From positions 434,001 through 498,000 of the forward strand of contig NZ_JALKEV010000001.1 in the NCBI RefSeq assembly GCF_023017105.1: 64,000 nt of DNA, in the 5' to 3' direction. Shown one piece after another: positions 9,954 to 18,500 of the stretch. The notes beneath the pieces were generated by a model. It made no database searches and was not told where the DNA came from. It saw nothing but the letters and a program-made list of their open reading frames with translations. The DNA comes from Halalkalibacter sp. APA_J-10(15). Lineage in GTDB: Bacteria; Bacillota; Bacilli; Bacillales; Bacillaceae_D. The position numbers were made by a program, and so were the translations under genes. How positions within the stretch are numbered: the first letter of the stretch is position 1; each line of letters opens with the position of its first letter.

Positions 9954-10822
9954 GAGGCACCTTTATCAAGCTTGCATATATATCGACAGATGGGATCATT
10001 CATCAATTTGTTAAGACTGAGACCTCAGGAGATTTTGCAGGTTTTCTAGAAACAATTACTTCTTTTTCGTCTAACTACGAAGGTGTAGTAAGAGGTATCG
10101 CCATTAGTTCTCCTGGTACCGTTTATCCAGATGGAAAAGTAGGAGGTTCAAGTGCTATTCCATTTATTCATGATGGTAATCTCAAAGAAAAGGTGGAAAG
10201 AACGTTAGGCTTACCTGTGTCGATTGAAAATGATGCTAATTGTGCAGCCTTAGCTGAAGTGTGGAAGGGAGCAGCTCAGGAATACAACGATGCTGCTTGT
10301 ATTATATTAGGCACTGGAATCGGGGGTGCGATTATAAAGGATCGTCAATTACACAAAGGAAGGCACTTACTCGGAGGAGAAATAGGATATACATTGATGT
10401 CAATTAATCCTGAAACGAAGTCATTAAGCCAATGTAGCCTTGTAGCATCTACTGGAGCTATGATTCGATCATATGCTAAGAAAAGGAAGGTGCCGATTGA
10501 TCACTTATCTGGAGAGTGGGTTTTTAAACAAGCGGAAGACGGTGATCATATTGCCCGAGATGTGATTGAGACATTTTACTTTACTTTAGCTACAATGGTC
10601 TATAATATTCATTATATTTATAATCCAGATGTTATTTTAATTGGAGGAGCGATAAGTGAGAGGCCTGATTTACTTGATGGTGTTAGAAAGGCCTTAGCTA
10701 CTATTTTTGTTGAATTAAATGATTTAGAGCATATCCTTCCTGAGGTGAATGTTTGTCACTTTCGAAATCATGCCAACTTGTTAGGTGCTCTTTATGCGCA
10801 TTTACAAATATCAGGTAAGTAA
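9932..10822 (+). CDS. ROK-family sugar kinase without the zinc motif
   Basis: A 296-residue kinase. The N-terminal phosphate loop is YIAIDLGGTFIKLAYIS, the catalytic stretch is SIENDANCAALAE and the glycine-rich part is ILGTGIGGAII. The usual ROK zinc motif CxCGxxGCxE is absent: the corresponding region reads SLSQCSLVASTGAMIRS, with one cysteine. A minority of ROK kinases lack it. The GTG start at 9932 lies inside the GH3 gene, so expression is coupled. It probably phosphorylates the hexose or glucoside released by the two glycosidases. The exact sugar (glucose, mannose or an intact glucoside) is not determined. Confidence 0.9.
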   Translation: MYIAIDLGGTFIKLAYISTDGIIHQFVKTETSGDFAGFLETITSFSSNYEGVVRGIAISSPGTVYPDGKVGGSSAIPFIHDGNLKEKVERTLGLPVSIENDANCAALAEVWKGAAQEYNDAACIILGTGIGGAIIKDRQLHKGRHLLGGEIGYTLMSINPETKSLSQCSLVASTGAMIRSYAKKRKVPIDHLSGEWVFKQAEDGDHIARDVIETFYFTLATMVYNIHYIYNPDVILIGGAISERPDLLDGVRKALATIFVELNDLEHILPEVNVCHFRNHANLLGALYAHLQISGK

Positions 10823-10835
10823 CCGGAAATGAAAG

Positions 10836-10874
10836 GGCTCTTGGGTAATCCATTACCTATAGAGCCATTTTCTT
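10836..10874 (+). terminator. Terminator after the glycosidase-kinase operon
   Basis: GGCTCT (10836-10841) pairs with AGAGCC (10861-10866), followed by a T-rich run. It lies between two convergent genes (ROK kinase and a small minus-strand gene) and may serve both, though the T-run is better on the plus strand. Confidence 0.6.
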
Positions 10875-10888
10875 AAATTATAATGCAA

Positions 10889-11068
10889 TCACGATAACTT
10901 CTCAAACTGCTTCACAGCTCTTATCAACCAATACAGTGCAAGCCAGGGTAAGAGGAACTTTGTCCCCCATTCGATCGCTTCGAATAAAAGACGATAATCT
11001 ATTCCAAATAAAGGAAAAATAATAAAGAGTGCAAATAATGGAATAATGGCAATGCCAATTGTTTTCAA
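10889..11068 (-). CDS. Small two-helix membrane protein, 59 residues, function unknown
   Basis: A short gene on the minus strand with TTG start at 11068 and stop at 10889. An excellent AGGAGG site lies about six bases before the start. The product is about 60% hydrophobic, with two probable membrane helices (IAIIPLFALFIIFPLFG and FLLPWLALYWLI) joined by DYRLLFEAIEW. The C-terminus, RAVKQFEKLS, is basic. I do not recognise a family. It stands alone, converging on the kinase gene and divergent from the SAPR regulator at 11357. The ribosome site plus membrane-helix pattern makes a real gene likely. Confidence 0.65.
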   Translation of the reverse strand: MKTIGIAIIPLFALFIIFPLFGIDYRLLFEAIEWGTKFLLPWLALYWLIRAVKQFEKLS

Positions 11069-11356
11069 ATGAACACCTCCTATTCCTTATTTTAACATTA
11101 GTGAGGAGCGTTGGCAGTGAGAGATTTGAGCGAATTTTGTCATATTAGTGCTTTCATATTGATGTGAAGTGTTTTCAACCAAGATTAGAGCACTTTCGCA
11201 ATCTCTGTTGAGCGATCTAATGTCAGCGCTTGTCCTCTCTTCTTGAAGAAAGGAATTGGCCGAAATGATGTGAATTATCTATACCTTTGATGGGAAAAAT
11301 GTTAGGATAAATAAAAGGAATGTAAAATAATGTATCAGTGAGTTTGGGTGAATGCG

Positions 11357-12475
11357 ATGATACGTGCTGTACTAATAGATGATGAACCGTTGGCGATAAG
11401 GTTACTACAGAGTAGGTTAGAGGCGACAGAGGACTATGAAATTGTTGGTACATATGTCTCTGAAGATGGGCTACAAGCAGAATTGAAGAGTATTGACTTT
11501 GATGTGGCGTTTATCGATATTGATTTACAAGGTACGAATGGAATGGACCTTGCTGAATTTCTTCTTTCAGAAATAGAAAGGATACAAGTCGTGTTTGTGA
11601 CGGCTTATGAAGAGTATGCGGTGAGAGCGTTTGAACTACATGCAGTTGATTATTTGTTGAAGCCGGTTATGGATGAACGATTAAATAAGACGACGAAACG
11701 ATTGAAGGAGGCGATGGTCCTCCTCCATTCTGAAGTTCGTGAGGAAGTCCACGAGCCTGTTCAAATCTACAGTTTTCAAGAATTAATGGTGTATCGTCAT
11801 AAGGAGCTTGTGAATTGGAAGACGAGCAAGGTGAAAGAGTTGTTTGCTTATTTGTTTACGTATCATGAACAATACATTGATCGTGATTTGATTATTGAAG
11901 CGCTATGGCCAGAGGAAGACTATAAGAGGTCTAAGATCCATTTGCATACGTGTGTGTACCATTTACGGAAACTTCTGCATTCATTAGGGTTTCATCAGCC
12001 GATTTCTTTCTCAGATAAGTGTTATTCACTGTCTCTAAGTAACGTTCAAAATGACGTAGATGAATGGCAAGCTTTGATGAATGAATTTGAACGAGACCCG
12101 GATAAGTTTTCGACGCACCAATTCGACCGAGTCCTACACTTGTATAAGGGGAAATACTTAGAACGAAATGATTATAACTGGGCGAGAGATCGATCTTCTA
12201 CGTATCAGTATAAGATGATTCAGTTTTTAAACGTCATGAAGAAGAAATACAAGGGGCAGCATGAGAAAGCGTTAAAATGTTTAGCGTTTCTTGCTCAGGA
12301 AGACCCATATTCCGAGGATTTATTGAAGGAAGAGCTTGATCATTTACGGGCAATTGGTCAATTAGCGGAAGCAAAATCGAAATATGCTGAATTTGTTAGA
12401 AGAGTGAATGAGGACCTTAGTCTTGAGCCTTCTGACTCTTTAAAGAGCTACTATCGTGCACATATCCAATCATAG
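11357..12475 (+). CDS. SAPR-type response regulator (REC + winged helix + BTAD), copy 1
   Basis: About 372 residues. An N-terminal receiver has the acidic pair in LIDDEP and the phosphoacceptor Asp54 in FIDIDLQG; Lys is in LLKPV. The proline usually following the acceptor loop is Gln. A winged-helix DNA-binding region follows (WKTSKVKELFAYLF, IIEALWP), then a BTAD-type helical repeat domain. This is the SAPR (SARP-like) two-component regulator family. The ATG at 11357 is chosen because the product then begins MIRAVLIDDEP like its paralog; a GTG at 11348 is possible. The 288-base upstream gap shows no clear operator. Regulators of this class commonly pair with hybrid or LytS-like kinases, two of which lie 10-20 kb downstream. 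Confidence 0.9.
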   Translation: MIRAVLIDDEPLAIRLLQSRLEATEDYEIVGTYVSEDGLQAELKSIDFDVAFIDIDLQGTNGMDLAEFLLSEIERIQVVFVTAYEEYAVRAFELHAVDYLLKPVMDERLNKTTKRLKEAMVLLHSEVREEVHEPVQIYSFQELMVYRHKELVNWKTSKVKELFAYLFTYHEQYIDRDLIIEALWPEEDYKRSKIHLHTCVYHLRKLLHSLGFHQPISFSDKCYSLSLSNVQNDVDEWQALMNEFERDPDKFSTHQFDRVLHLYKGKYLERNDYNWARDRSSTYQYKMIQFLNVMKKKYKGQHEKALKCLAFLAQEDPYSEDLLKEELDHLRAIGQLAEAKSKYAEFVRRVNEDLSLEPSDSLKSYYRAHIQS

Positions 12476-12487
12476 AAATGATGAATG

Positions 12488-12522
12488 ACTCCTTTAAAAG
12501 TATGGTTTTTTAAGGAGTTTTT
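12488..12522 (+). terminator. Terminator after SAPR copy 1
   Basis: ACTCCTT (12488-12494) pairs with AAGGAGT (12512-12518), extended inward by A-T pairs and followed by a T-run. It separates the two tandem regulators, so copy 2 has its own promoter within 12523-12704. Confidence 0.7.
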
Positions 12523-12704
12523 ACTTGAGCTCGGTGCATAGGCTAATAGTCATTCAGTCACAATGGGGCATACAGTTCGAATTAGCCCTTTCGACACTGT
12601 TGCTTACTATCACAAGTTCCGAAATAAACGATAAGGTACAGAATGGCCATAGACACCATGATCGCACTACGCCTGAAACGGCTATAGAGTTAGGTGGGGC
12701 AGTT

Positions 12705-13811
12705 ATGATAAGAGCTATATTAATAGATGATGAACCACTCGCGATTCAAGTGTTAGAAAGAAAGCTTGAAGAAACAGGTGCATATGACATAGTTGCGACC
12801 TTCCATTCTGAACTGGAATGGAAGGCTGAAGTATACGAGCTACAGTACGATGTGGCATTTGTTGATATTCGATTGGTTGGCAGTAACGGACTTGATGTAG
12901 TAAGAGAGATGCAAGCTACAAATAAGGAATCATTATACGTCTTTGTGACAGCTTATGAAGAGTATGCTGTTAACGCATTTGAAATGAATGTCCTTGATTA
13001 CATAATGAAACCAGTTTCAATGAGTAGACTACAGAAAACGACTGAACGAATACATCATGCGCAGGAGTTACGAGTGATAAAAGCTACGGAGAAAGATGTT
13101 CGAGGGTTGAACATTAACCTGTTTCAAGAGTTTACCGTCTATTACGAAAATGAACTCGTCCATTGGAAGACGAGCAAGGTAAAGGAGCTATTTGCCTATT
13201 TACTTACGGATCGTAATCAATATGTAGAACGCGATATGATGATTGAAGCGCTATGGCCAGGTGAGGATTATCAAAAATCCAAAAGGCATTTACATACGTG
13301 TATGTATCACTTAAGAAAAAAACTTAAATCGATCGGCTTTGATCATGCGATTACGTTTTTGGATAAACGTTATTTACTACAGATAGAGACGTCTACTGAT
13401 GTTGATAAATGGAAAGAGGCGTTAGACCATTTACATAAACAACCGGATTCGGTTGAACAATTTGATCGCTTATTAGCCGTGTATAAGGGGAAATATTTGG
13501 AGCGTGATGATTATGAGTGGGCAAAGGAGCGTATGCAGGCTTACCACTTTCATATGATTAGCGTCATGATGAAGATGAAGAAATATTTCATTGACAGAGA
13601 GCAATTGGAGCAAGCAAGTCAATGCTTGTTCGTACTAATGAAAGATGACCCTTATTCAGAGGATTTAGTTCAAGAGATGATGGACATTCTCAAACGGATG
13701 GGGCGGCGTGCAGATGCGGTTTCGCTGTACGAGGGATTTTCGGCACGCTTGCAGAATGATCTACAGCTTAAGCCATCTGCCAGATTGAGGGCTTTTTTTA
13801 AGAGGATTTAG
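12705..13811 (+). CDS. SAPR-type response regulator, copy 2 (tandem paralog)
   Basis: About 368 residues with the same architecture as the gene at 11357. The receiver has LIDDEP and Asp54 in FVDIRLVG; the winged-helix region has WKTSKVKELFAYLL and MIEALWPGEDY; a BTAD domain follows. The winged-helix segment is nearly identical between the two copies while the BTAD parts differ more, so they may read similar DNA but form different assemblies (inference). The ATG at 12705 is preceded by TAGGTGGGG and aligns with copy 1. The frame is open back to 12525, but that part is not receiver-like and is probably untranslated leader. Confidence 0.9.
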   Translation: MIRAILIDDEPLAIQVLERKLEETGAYDIVATFHSELEWKAEVYELQYDVAFVDIRLVGSNGLDVVREMQATNKESLYVFVTAYEEYAVNAFEMNVLDYIMKPVSMSRLQKTTERIHHAQELRVIKATEKDVRGLNINLFQEFTVYYENELVHWKTSKVKELFAYLLTDRNQYVERDMMIEALWPGEDYQKSKRHLHTCMYHLRKKLKSIGFDHAITFLDKRYLLQIETSTDVDKWKEALDHLHKQPDSVEQFDRLLAVYKGKYLERDDYEWAKERMQAYHFHMISVMMKMKKYFIDREQLEQASQCLFVLMKDDPYSEDLVQEMMDILKRMGRRADAVSLYEGFSARLQNDLQLKPSARLRAFFKRI

Positions 13812-13858
13812 ATTAGACGTGTGACTGAAATCAATAGGGTTCATGCTTTGATAGGAAT

Positions 13859-13905
13859 GATTATTGAGGTTATATGTTCAAAGTTTAAGAGATTATTGAG
13901 AGTTA
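13859..13905 (+). promoter_or_regulatory. Direct repeat upstream of the decayed adhesin gene
   Basis: GATTATTGAG occurs at 13859-13868 and again at 13891-13900, each followed within a base or two by GTTA, 32 bases apart (about three helical turns). SARP-like activators bind short direct repeats on one face of the helix near the -35 region. The position, just downstream of a SAPR gene and 100-150 bases before an adhesin start, fits such a site. Binding is inferred. Confidence 0.35.
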
Positions 13906-14006
13906 ACTGGTAAAGTAGAATTATGCATTTTTTGTCATATGGTGGTGAATATCGAACAATCTATAAGTTAGGTTAGATACCTTTACGATAATGAAGGAGG
14001 GAAATT

Positions 14007-14520
14007 ATGCGTGTCAAAAAGATCCTTTTTCTTATTTTAACGACCTTAATAGTATTTAGTTCATTTCATCAGGTGAGCTTTGTTCATTTAGAAGAAGGTA
14101 GCTCTTATGTAGGAGACTTGAATGTCAATATTGATATCTCTCCTTTTCGAGAAGCGGTATATGCTGGACAAGATACTTTGTACCATTTAACTCTAAAGGT
14201 CACTGGATCACGAACAGAATACACCGATGCAACGATTATTGTTGAGTTACCAATTACAGATTACTCAGATTTCACACAAAACTTGACAGAATTAACTATT
14301 AATAGTCAGACGCCTACATACAACGAGACGAATCATCAATTAATCTATCAATTCGACTCTCTTCAATCAGGTCGATCATATGAAACGATGCTTAAAGTAA
14401 ATACGATTAATGGAATAGCTCCAAATGGCACAACTTTGACAACGCTTACATAATTTAAAGCGAATGAACAATCAGTTATTTCCGATGAAGCGACAGTATC
14501 CGTTCAATCCTCTTTGCTGC
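14007..14520 (+). pseudogene. Truncated secreted adhesin
   Basis: The first 148 codons encode a signal peptide (KKILFLILTTLIVFSSF) and a beta-rich domain like the conserved-repeat or DUF11-type domains of Gram-positive adhesins. They end at a TAA (14451-14453). The same frame continues sensibly after the stop (FKANEQSVISDEATVSVQSS) to about 14515. There it runs into a sortase remnant in another frame. So a longer surface protein suffered a nonsense change and loss of its 3' part. The AAGGAGGG site and ATG are intact, so a 148-residue secreted fragment could still be made. Confidence 0.75.
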
Positions 14521-14902
14521 TCTTGAAATTCCAAAGCTTGAGCTTGTTCTCCCTATCTATCTTGGAGCGTCTGATGAGATTTTGGACAAAGGTGTCGGTC
14601 AAGTAGAAGGCTCTTCTATTCCAATAGGTGGTGAAGGAACCCATACTGTTCTTGCGGGTCATCGTGGGTTAGGGACGAAAGAAATGTTTCGGCATATCGA
14701 TGAATTACGGGAGGGAGATGTTTTTTACATTTATACATGGAGTGAAACCTTGTCCTATCGTGTTAGCGAAAAACAGATCATCTAACCTCATGAAACAGAA
14801 TCACTGGAGATGGAGGAGGGAAAGGATTTAGCTACTCTATTGACCTGTCATGCCTATCGACAAAATGTTCAAAGGCTGTTAGTGCATGGAGTACGGGAGT
14901 GA
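14510..14902 (+). pseudogene. Class C (pilin-type) sortase remnant
   Basis: One frame from about 14510 to the TGA at 14900-14902 encodes most of a class C sortase catalytic domain. It includes LPIYLGASDEILDKGVG, the catalytic His in VLAGHRGLGTK, the catalytic Cys in TLLTCHAYRQN and the Arg in QRLLVHG. It has no start, signal or N-terminal membrane segment. A TAA at 14783-14785 interrupts it between the His and Cys motifs, where functional members read V-x-P. It is therefore inactive. Sitting directly after an adhesin fragment, it looks like the wreck of a pilus or adhesin operon joined by a deletion near 14515. Confidence 0.85.
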
Positions 14903-15055
14903 TGATTTTTAAATAAAAATAGCACAGGGACCAGGGCTAATGAGAACTCTGGCATAGATAAACATCTAATTCCTAATAATGAATCAATCATACTAGAAAT
15001 TTCATGAAAAAATGTATGAATTGCATATATTTCCATAAAACAAGGACTTAAGAAG

Positions 15056-15088
15056 CCTTCCCATAGTAATGATATGGGAGGTTTTTTT
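15056..15088 (+). terminator. Terminator downstream of the sortase remnant
   Basis: CCTTCCCATA (15056-15065) pairs with TATGGGAGG (15073-15081), with one wobble, followed by seven T residues. It is probably the preserved 3' end of the lost adhesin-sortase operon. Confidence 0.75.
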
Positions 15089-15506
15089 GGGAATAAGAAC
15101 CATCATGTATGGATAGATCGTGAATTTTTGTATCAGGTTTAAGTGATTTTTAAGCGTCCATTGATAAAGTAGGTTAGTAAAAAAATATAGGAATAGGTGG
15201 TGAAGATGTCAATGCTTATGCGCTTATCAAAAATAGAATGATACGTATGAGTTGTGATTGGTGTGCCATGGAAAAGACAACAACTAAACATCACCGTTTG
15301 AATGAGAATAGAAAAGGCTGAAATGAAAAACAATCAAGGGCTCTTAGAGGAGATGGAGATTTGGCTCACCTTGCATGATTGCAAAGAAAACTTGTAAAGC
15401 ATGAAGAACTGACACTAAACGACTGTACGTGGAAGGTTCATTAGTGCTTTAAACGTGTTGGTCTACAAAGTAAGAAATAATGAATGAAGTGAGGGATAGG
15501 AATATA
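15089..15506 (+). other. Leader region of the large adhesin gene
   Basis: Some 400 bases without a convincing gene. A chain of three very short frames is present. The first is ATG at 15206, 11 codons, with GGTGG before it. The second is ATG at 15238, 27 codons, overlapping the first stop as ATGA. A third follows a few bases later, 23 codons. They could be chance, decay products or leader peptides. The sequence just before 15507 contains a weak GAGGG ribosome site for the adhesin. No clear promoter was identified. Confidence 0.3.
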
Positions 15507-18500
15507 ATGAAAAAAATCTTAAATATGCTACTGATTGTTGTATTAGTGCTACAGACAATGACTGGTAGTATTGTGTTGCCATCATTTGCTGCAGCCAATG
15601 ACGGTGAGGAAACGATATTTAAAGAAGTGACAATAACCGATTCTGAGGGAAACGAAATCGGTTTAGATGAATCAACGGAACAAGAAGTAATCGTTCATGT
15701 TGATTGGTCTGTTCAAGGTCTTGAAGTGGGCGAAGGGTATCAAGAAGCATTAAGCTTACCAGACGAGCTTATCATAGACCATGATCAGACCGTTGAACTG
15801 CTCATTGATGAGCAAGTAGTCGGTGTTGCTGATGTGAACATGGATCAGACGGTCACGGTGACATTTAATGAAGTGATTGAAGAAGTACCGGAAGCGGAGG
15901 GCTTGTTTCAGTTCGAGGCATACTTCGTTCCAGATTCGACAGAGGACGAAGAGGCAGTAGATGAGAATGCCGAGGAGTCCACGGAAAGTGAAATAATTGA
16001 AGAAGACGAAGAAGTAGCTGAAGCGGATTCTGAGGAAGCAGATTCTTCAGAAGAGGTAACAGAAGACGCCGATGAAGTAGAAGAGGCGAAAGAGGAAGAC
16101 GAGGATCAAGAGGAAGAAAGTGATTTACATAGCCATTCTATGTCTTCAATGAGTAGTGAAATCACAGAGAATATTATTACGGGAGTTACGTTAAAGATCG
16201 ATGATGTCGAAGTCCAAAATGGAGATGAAATTGTTGTTTGGCATCCATACGACTCGTCCAATGTCTTGCTAGAATATGATTTTGCTTTGCCGAATAATCA
16301 CGGTTATGGTGATGGGTCAACATTTACGATTTCAGTACCTGATATGTTTATAATTCCACAGGTGCCCGCATCAGAACACGTGCCATTATCGCGGTCTGAC
16401 GGAACGATTTTTGGGACATTCTATACAGAGGGTAATGAAGTTATTATTACGTTTAATGAGAATATTGAAAACGAGTCAGATATCTCAGGGAATATTAGCC
16501 TTGAATCGAACTTTGATGAACATTATGACGGCTCAGCAGAAGGAGATCGTATTGTTTTTCCAATTGAAGGAGAAGAGGATTTAGAGTTTCCGATTAAGTT
16601 TATTCCAAATGCGAATGCTATTGATAAGCAAGGTGTTGGGAATAGAAGCTATAATACACAAACGATTACATGGACAGTAGATGTGAACAAAAATCTACAA
16701 ACCATTGAAAATGCTACATTAGATGATCAACTTACAGGTGAGCATTCATTTATAGATGGCTCATTAAAAGTGTATGAGCTTGAGATGAATGCGAATGGTG
16801 AGGTTGATGGTGTAACAGAAAAAACGGATCATGGTTTTGATTTGTCATTTCCAATAGAGTTAGGAGATATCGATTCAGCCTACCGTTTTGTCTATGAAAC
16901 GGAAATCAATGATTCTGATGGAAATAGTTATCAAAATAATGCCACTTTGGTCGGCGACGATATGACTCCAATGCATGCGGAAGCGTCTGTGTCTGTTGAT
17001 CGTGGGAAACCGCTTGAGAAACGATCTACAGGGTATAATAATGTTTCACAAACGATCACGTGGGAAGTGAGATATAATTTTGATGAAAAGAATATTTCAC
17101 AAGAAGATGCCAAGCTGACGGATGTGTTTGGTGATAATCAACAGTTAGTTGAAGGTAGCTTTGAGGTTGTCGCTGTTGAGGTTGATCCAGATACTGGAGA
17201 TGAAATAGGTGAGACACCAATTAGCTCGGATAATTATACCATTGACGAAACATCAGATGGTTTTGAACTTCAGTTTAATGAAGATATTAACCAAGCGTAT
17301 AAAATTGTTTACCAAACGACAGCCATAGAACGTGTTGAAGAAGGCTACACAGTGGAAAACGAGATTAGTGATGAGTTTGGCCATAGTTCAGAAGCGAATC
17401 GAGGAATTAGCCAAGGTATCTTCATTAAATCTCATGGTACTCCCAATTATAAAGATAAAGAAACAAACTGGTCGATTACGATCAACCGTGATGAGCATGT
17501 GATGGAGGATGTTGTCTTTACGGATACATTGCCAGAAGGATTTACACTAGAGGATATTCATGTTTCTCATGAAGGTAACGAATGGGAAGATGGAGAACAG
17601 TATTCGCTAGATTATAATGAATTAACGGGGCTTATCGAGATTACTTTTAATCAAGATTTGACGAAGCGTGTCAATATTCATTACACGACATTGATTGATT
17701 TTGACGAAGCTGGTCGCGGTAGTCACGTGAATAATGCAGGGCTTGAATGGGTTCCTGAGGGTGATGATACGAGTGTGAGTCGTGAAGCTTCAGCAACATT
17801 TACCCCAGATGGTTATACACAGAATAATGGCTTTAAGCACGGGTCTTACAATTTGGAAACGAAGGAAATCACGTGGACAATTGGTGTGAACTATAACAAC
17901 GAAACGCTTAATGACGTTGTTGTGGAAGACTTCATTCTAGGTGAGCAAAACTTTGATATTAATGATGTGAAAGTTTATGAAATGAATTTAACATCAGTGG
18001 CTAATCACTATGAGATTGGTGACGACGTAACGGAACACTATACGATTTCATCAACAACTAGAGAGGAAGAAAGCATCACACAGGATGGCTTTCAAGTCTT
18101 ATTAGGTGATATTACGACGGCTTTCGTTATTCAATATACGACTGATTTAAATGACCAATTGGTTGAAGCTTCTTATGATAATGAAGCAACTGTATCAAGT
18201 ACGAACAAGGACGACTTTGGTTTACATACTACAGTTAGTCCGCAGTACGGTGGTCAGTTTATCGACAAGAGTGGACAGCAAAATGCAACAAATGGTCGAA
18301 TTGTCAACTGGCGAATGAATCTTAACTTTAGTCAATCCTCTGTGGCGAACTTCGATGTTCATGATACGCCGAGTATTAATCAGACGATTCTAAGAGACAC
18401 GCTAGTCGTTTATGAAACGAATGTTAGTGGGAATTCTATCAATAAGAATGAGGATTCTATATTAGAAGAAGGTGTAGATTATACACTGGTATTTAGTGAA

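Noticed and set aside
11140-11180. cre-like sequence upstream of SAPR copy 1
   Set aside because: The candidate TGAAAACACTTCA lacks the central CG of cre.
12525-12704. Extended N-terminus of SAPR copy 2
   Set aside because: The added 60 residues have no counterpart in the paralog and the TTG has no ribosome site; ATG 12705 gives the matching MIRA start.
15139-15333. 64-codon minus-strand frame upstream of the adhesin
   Set aside because: No ribosome site and no recognisable domain; the region reads as leader sequence.
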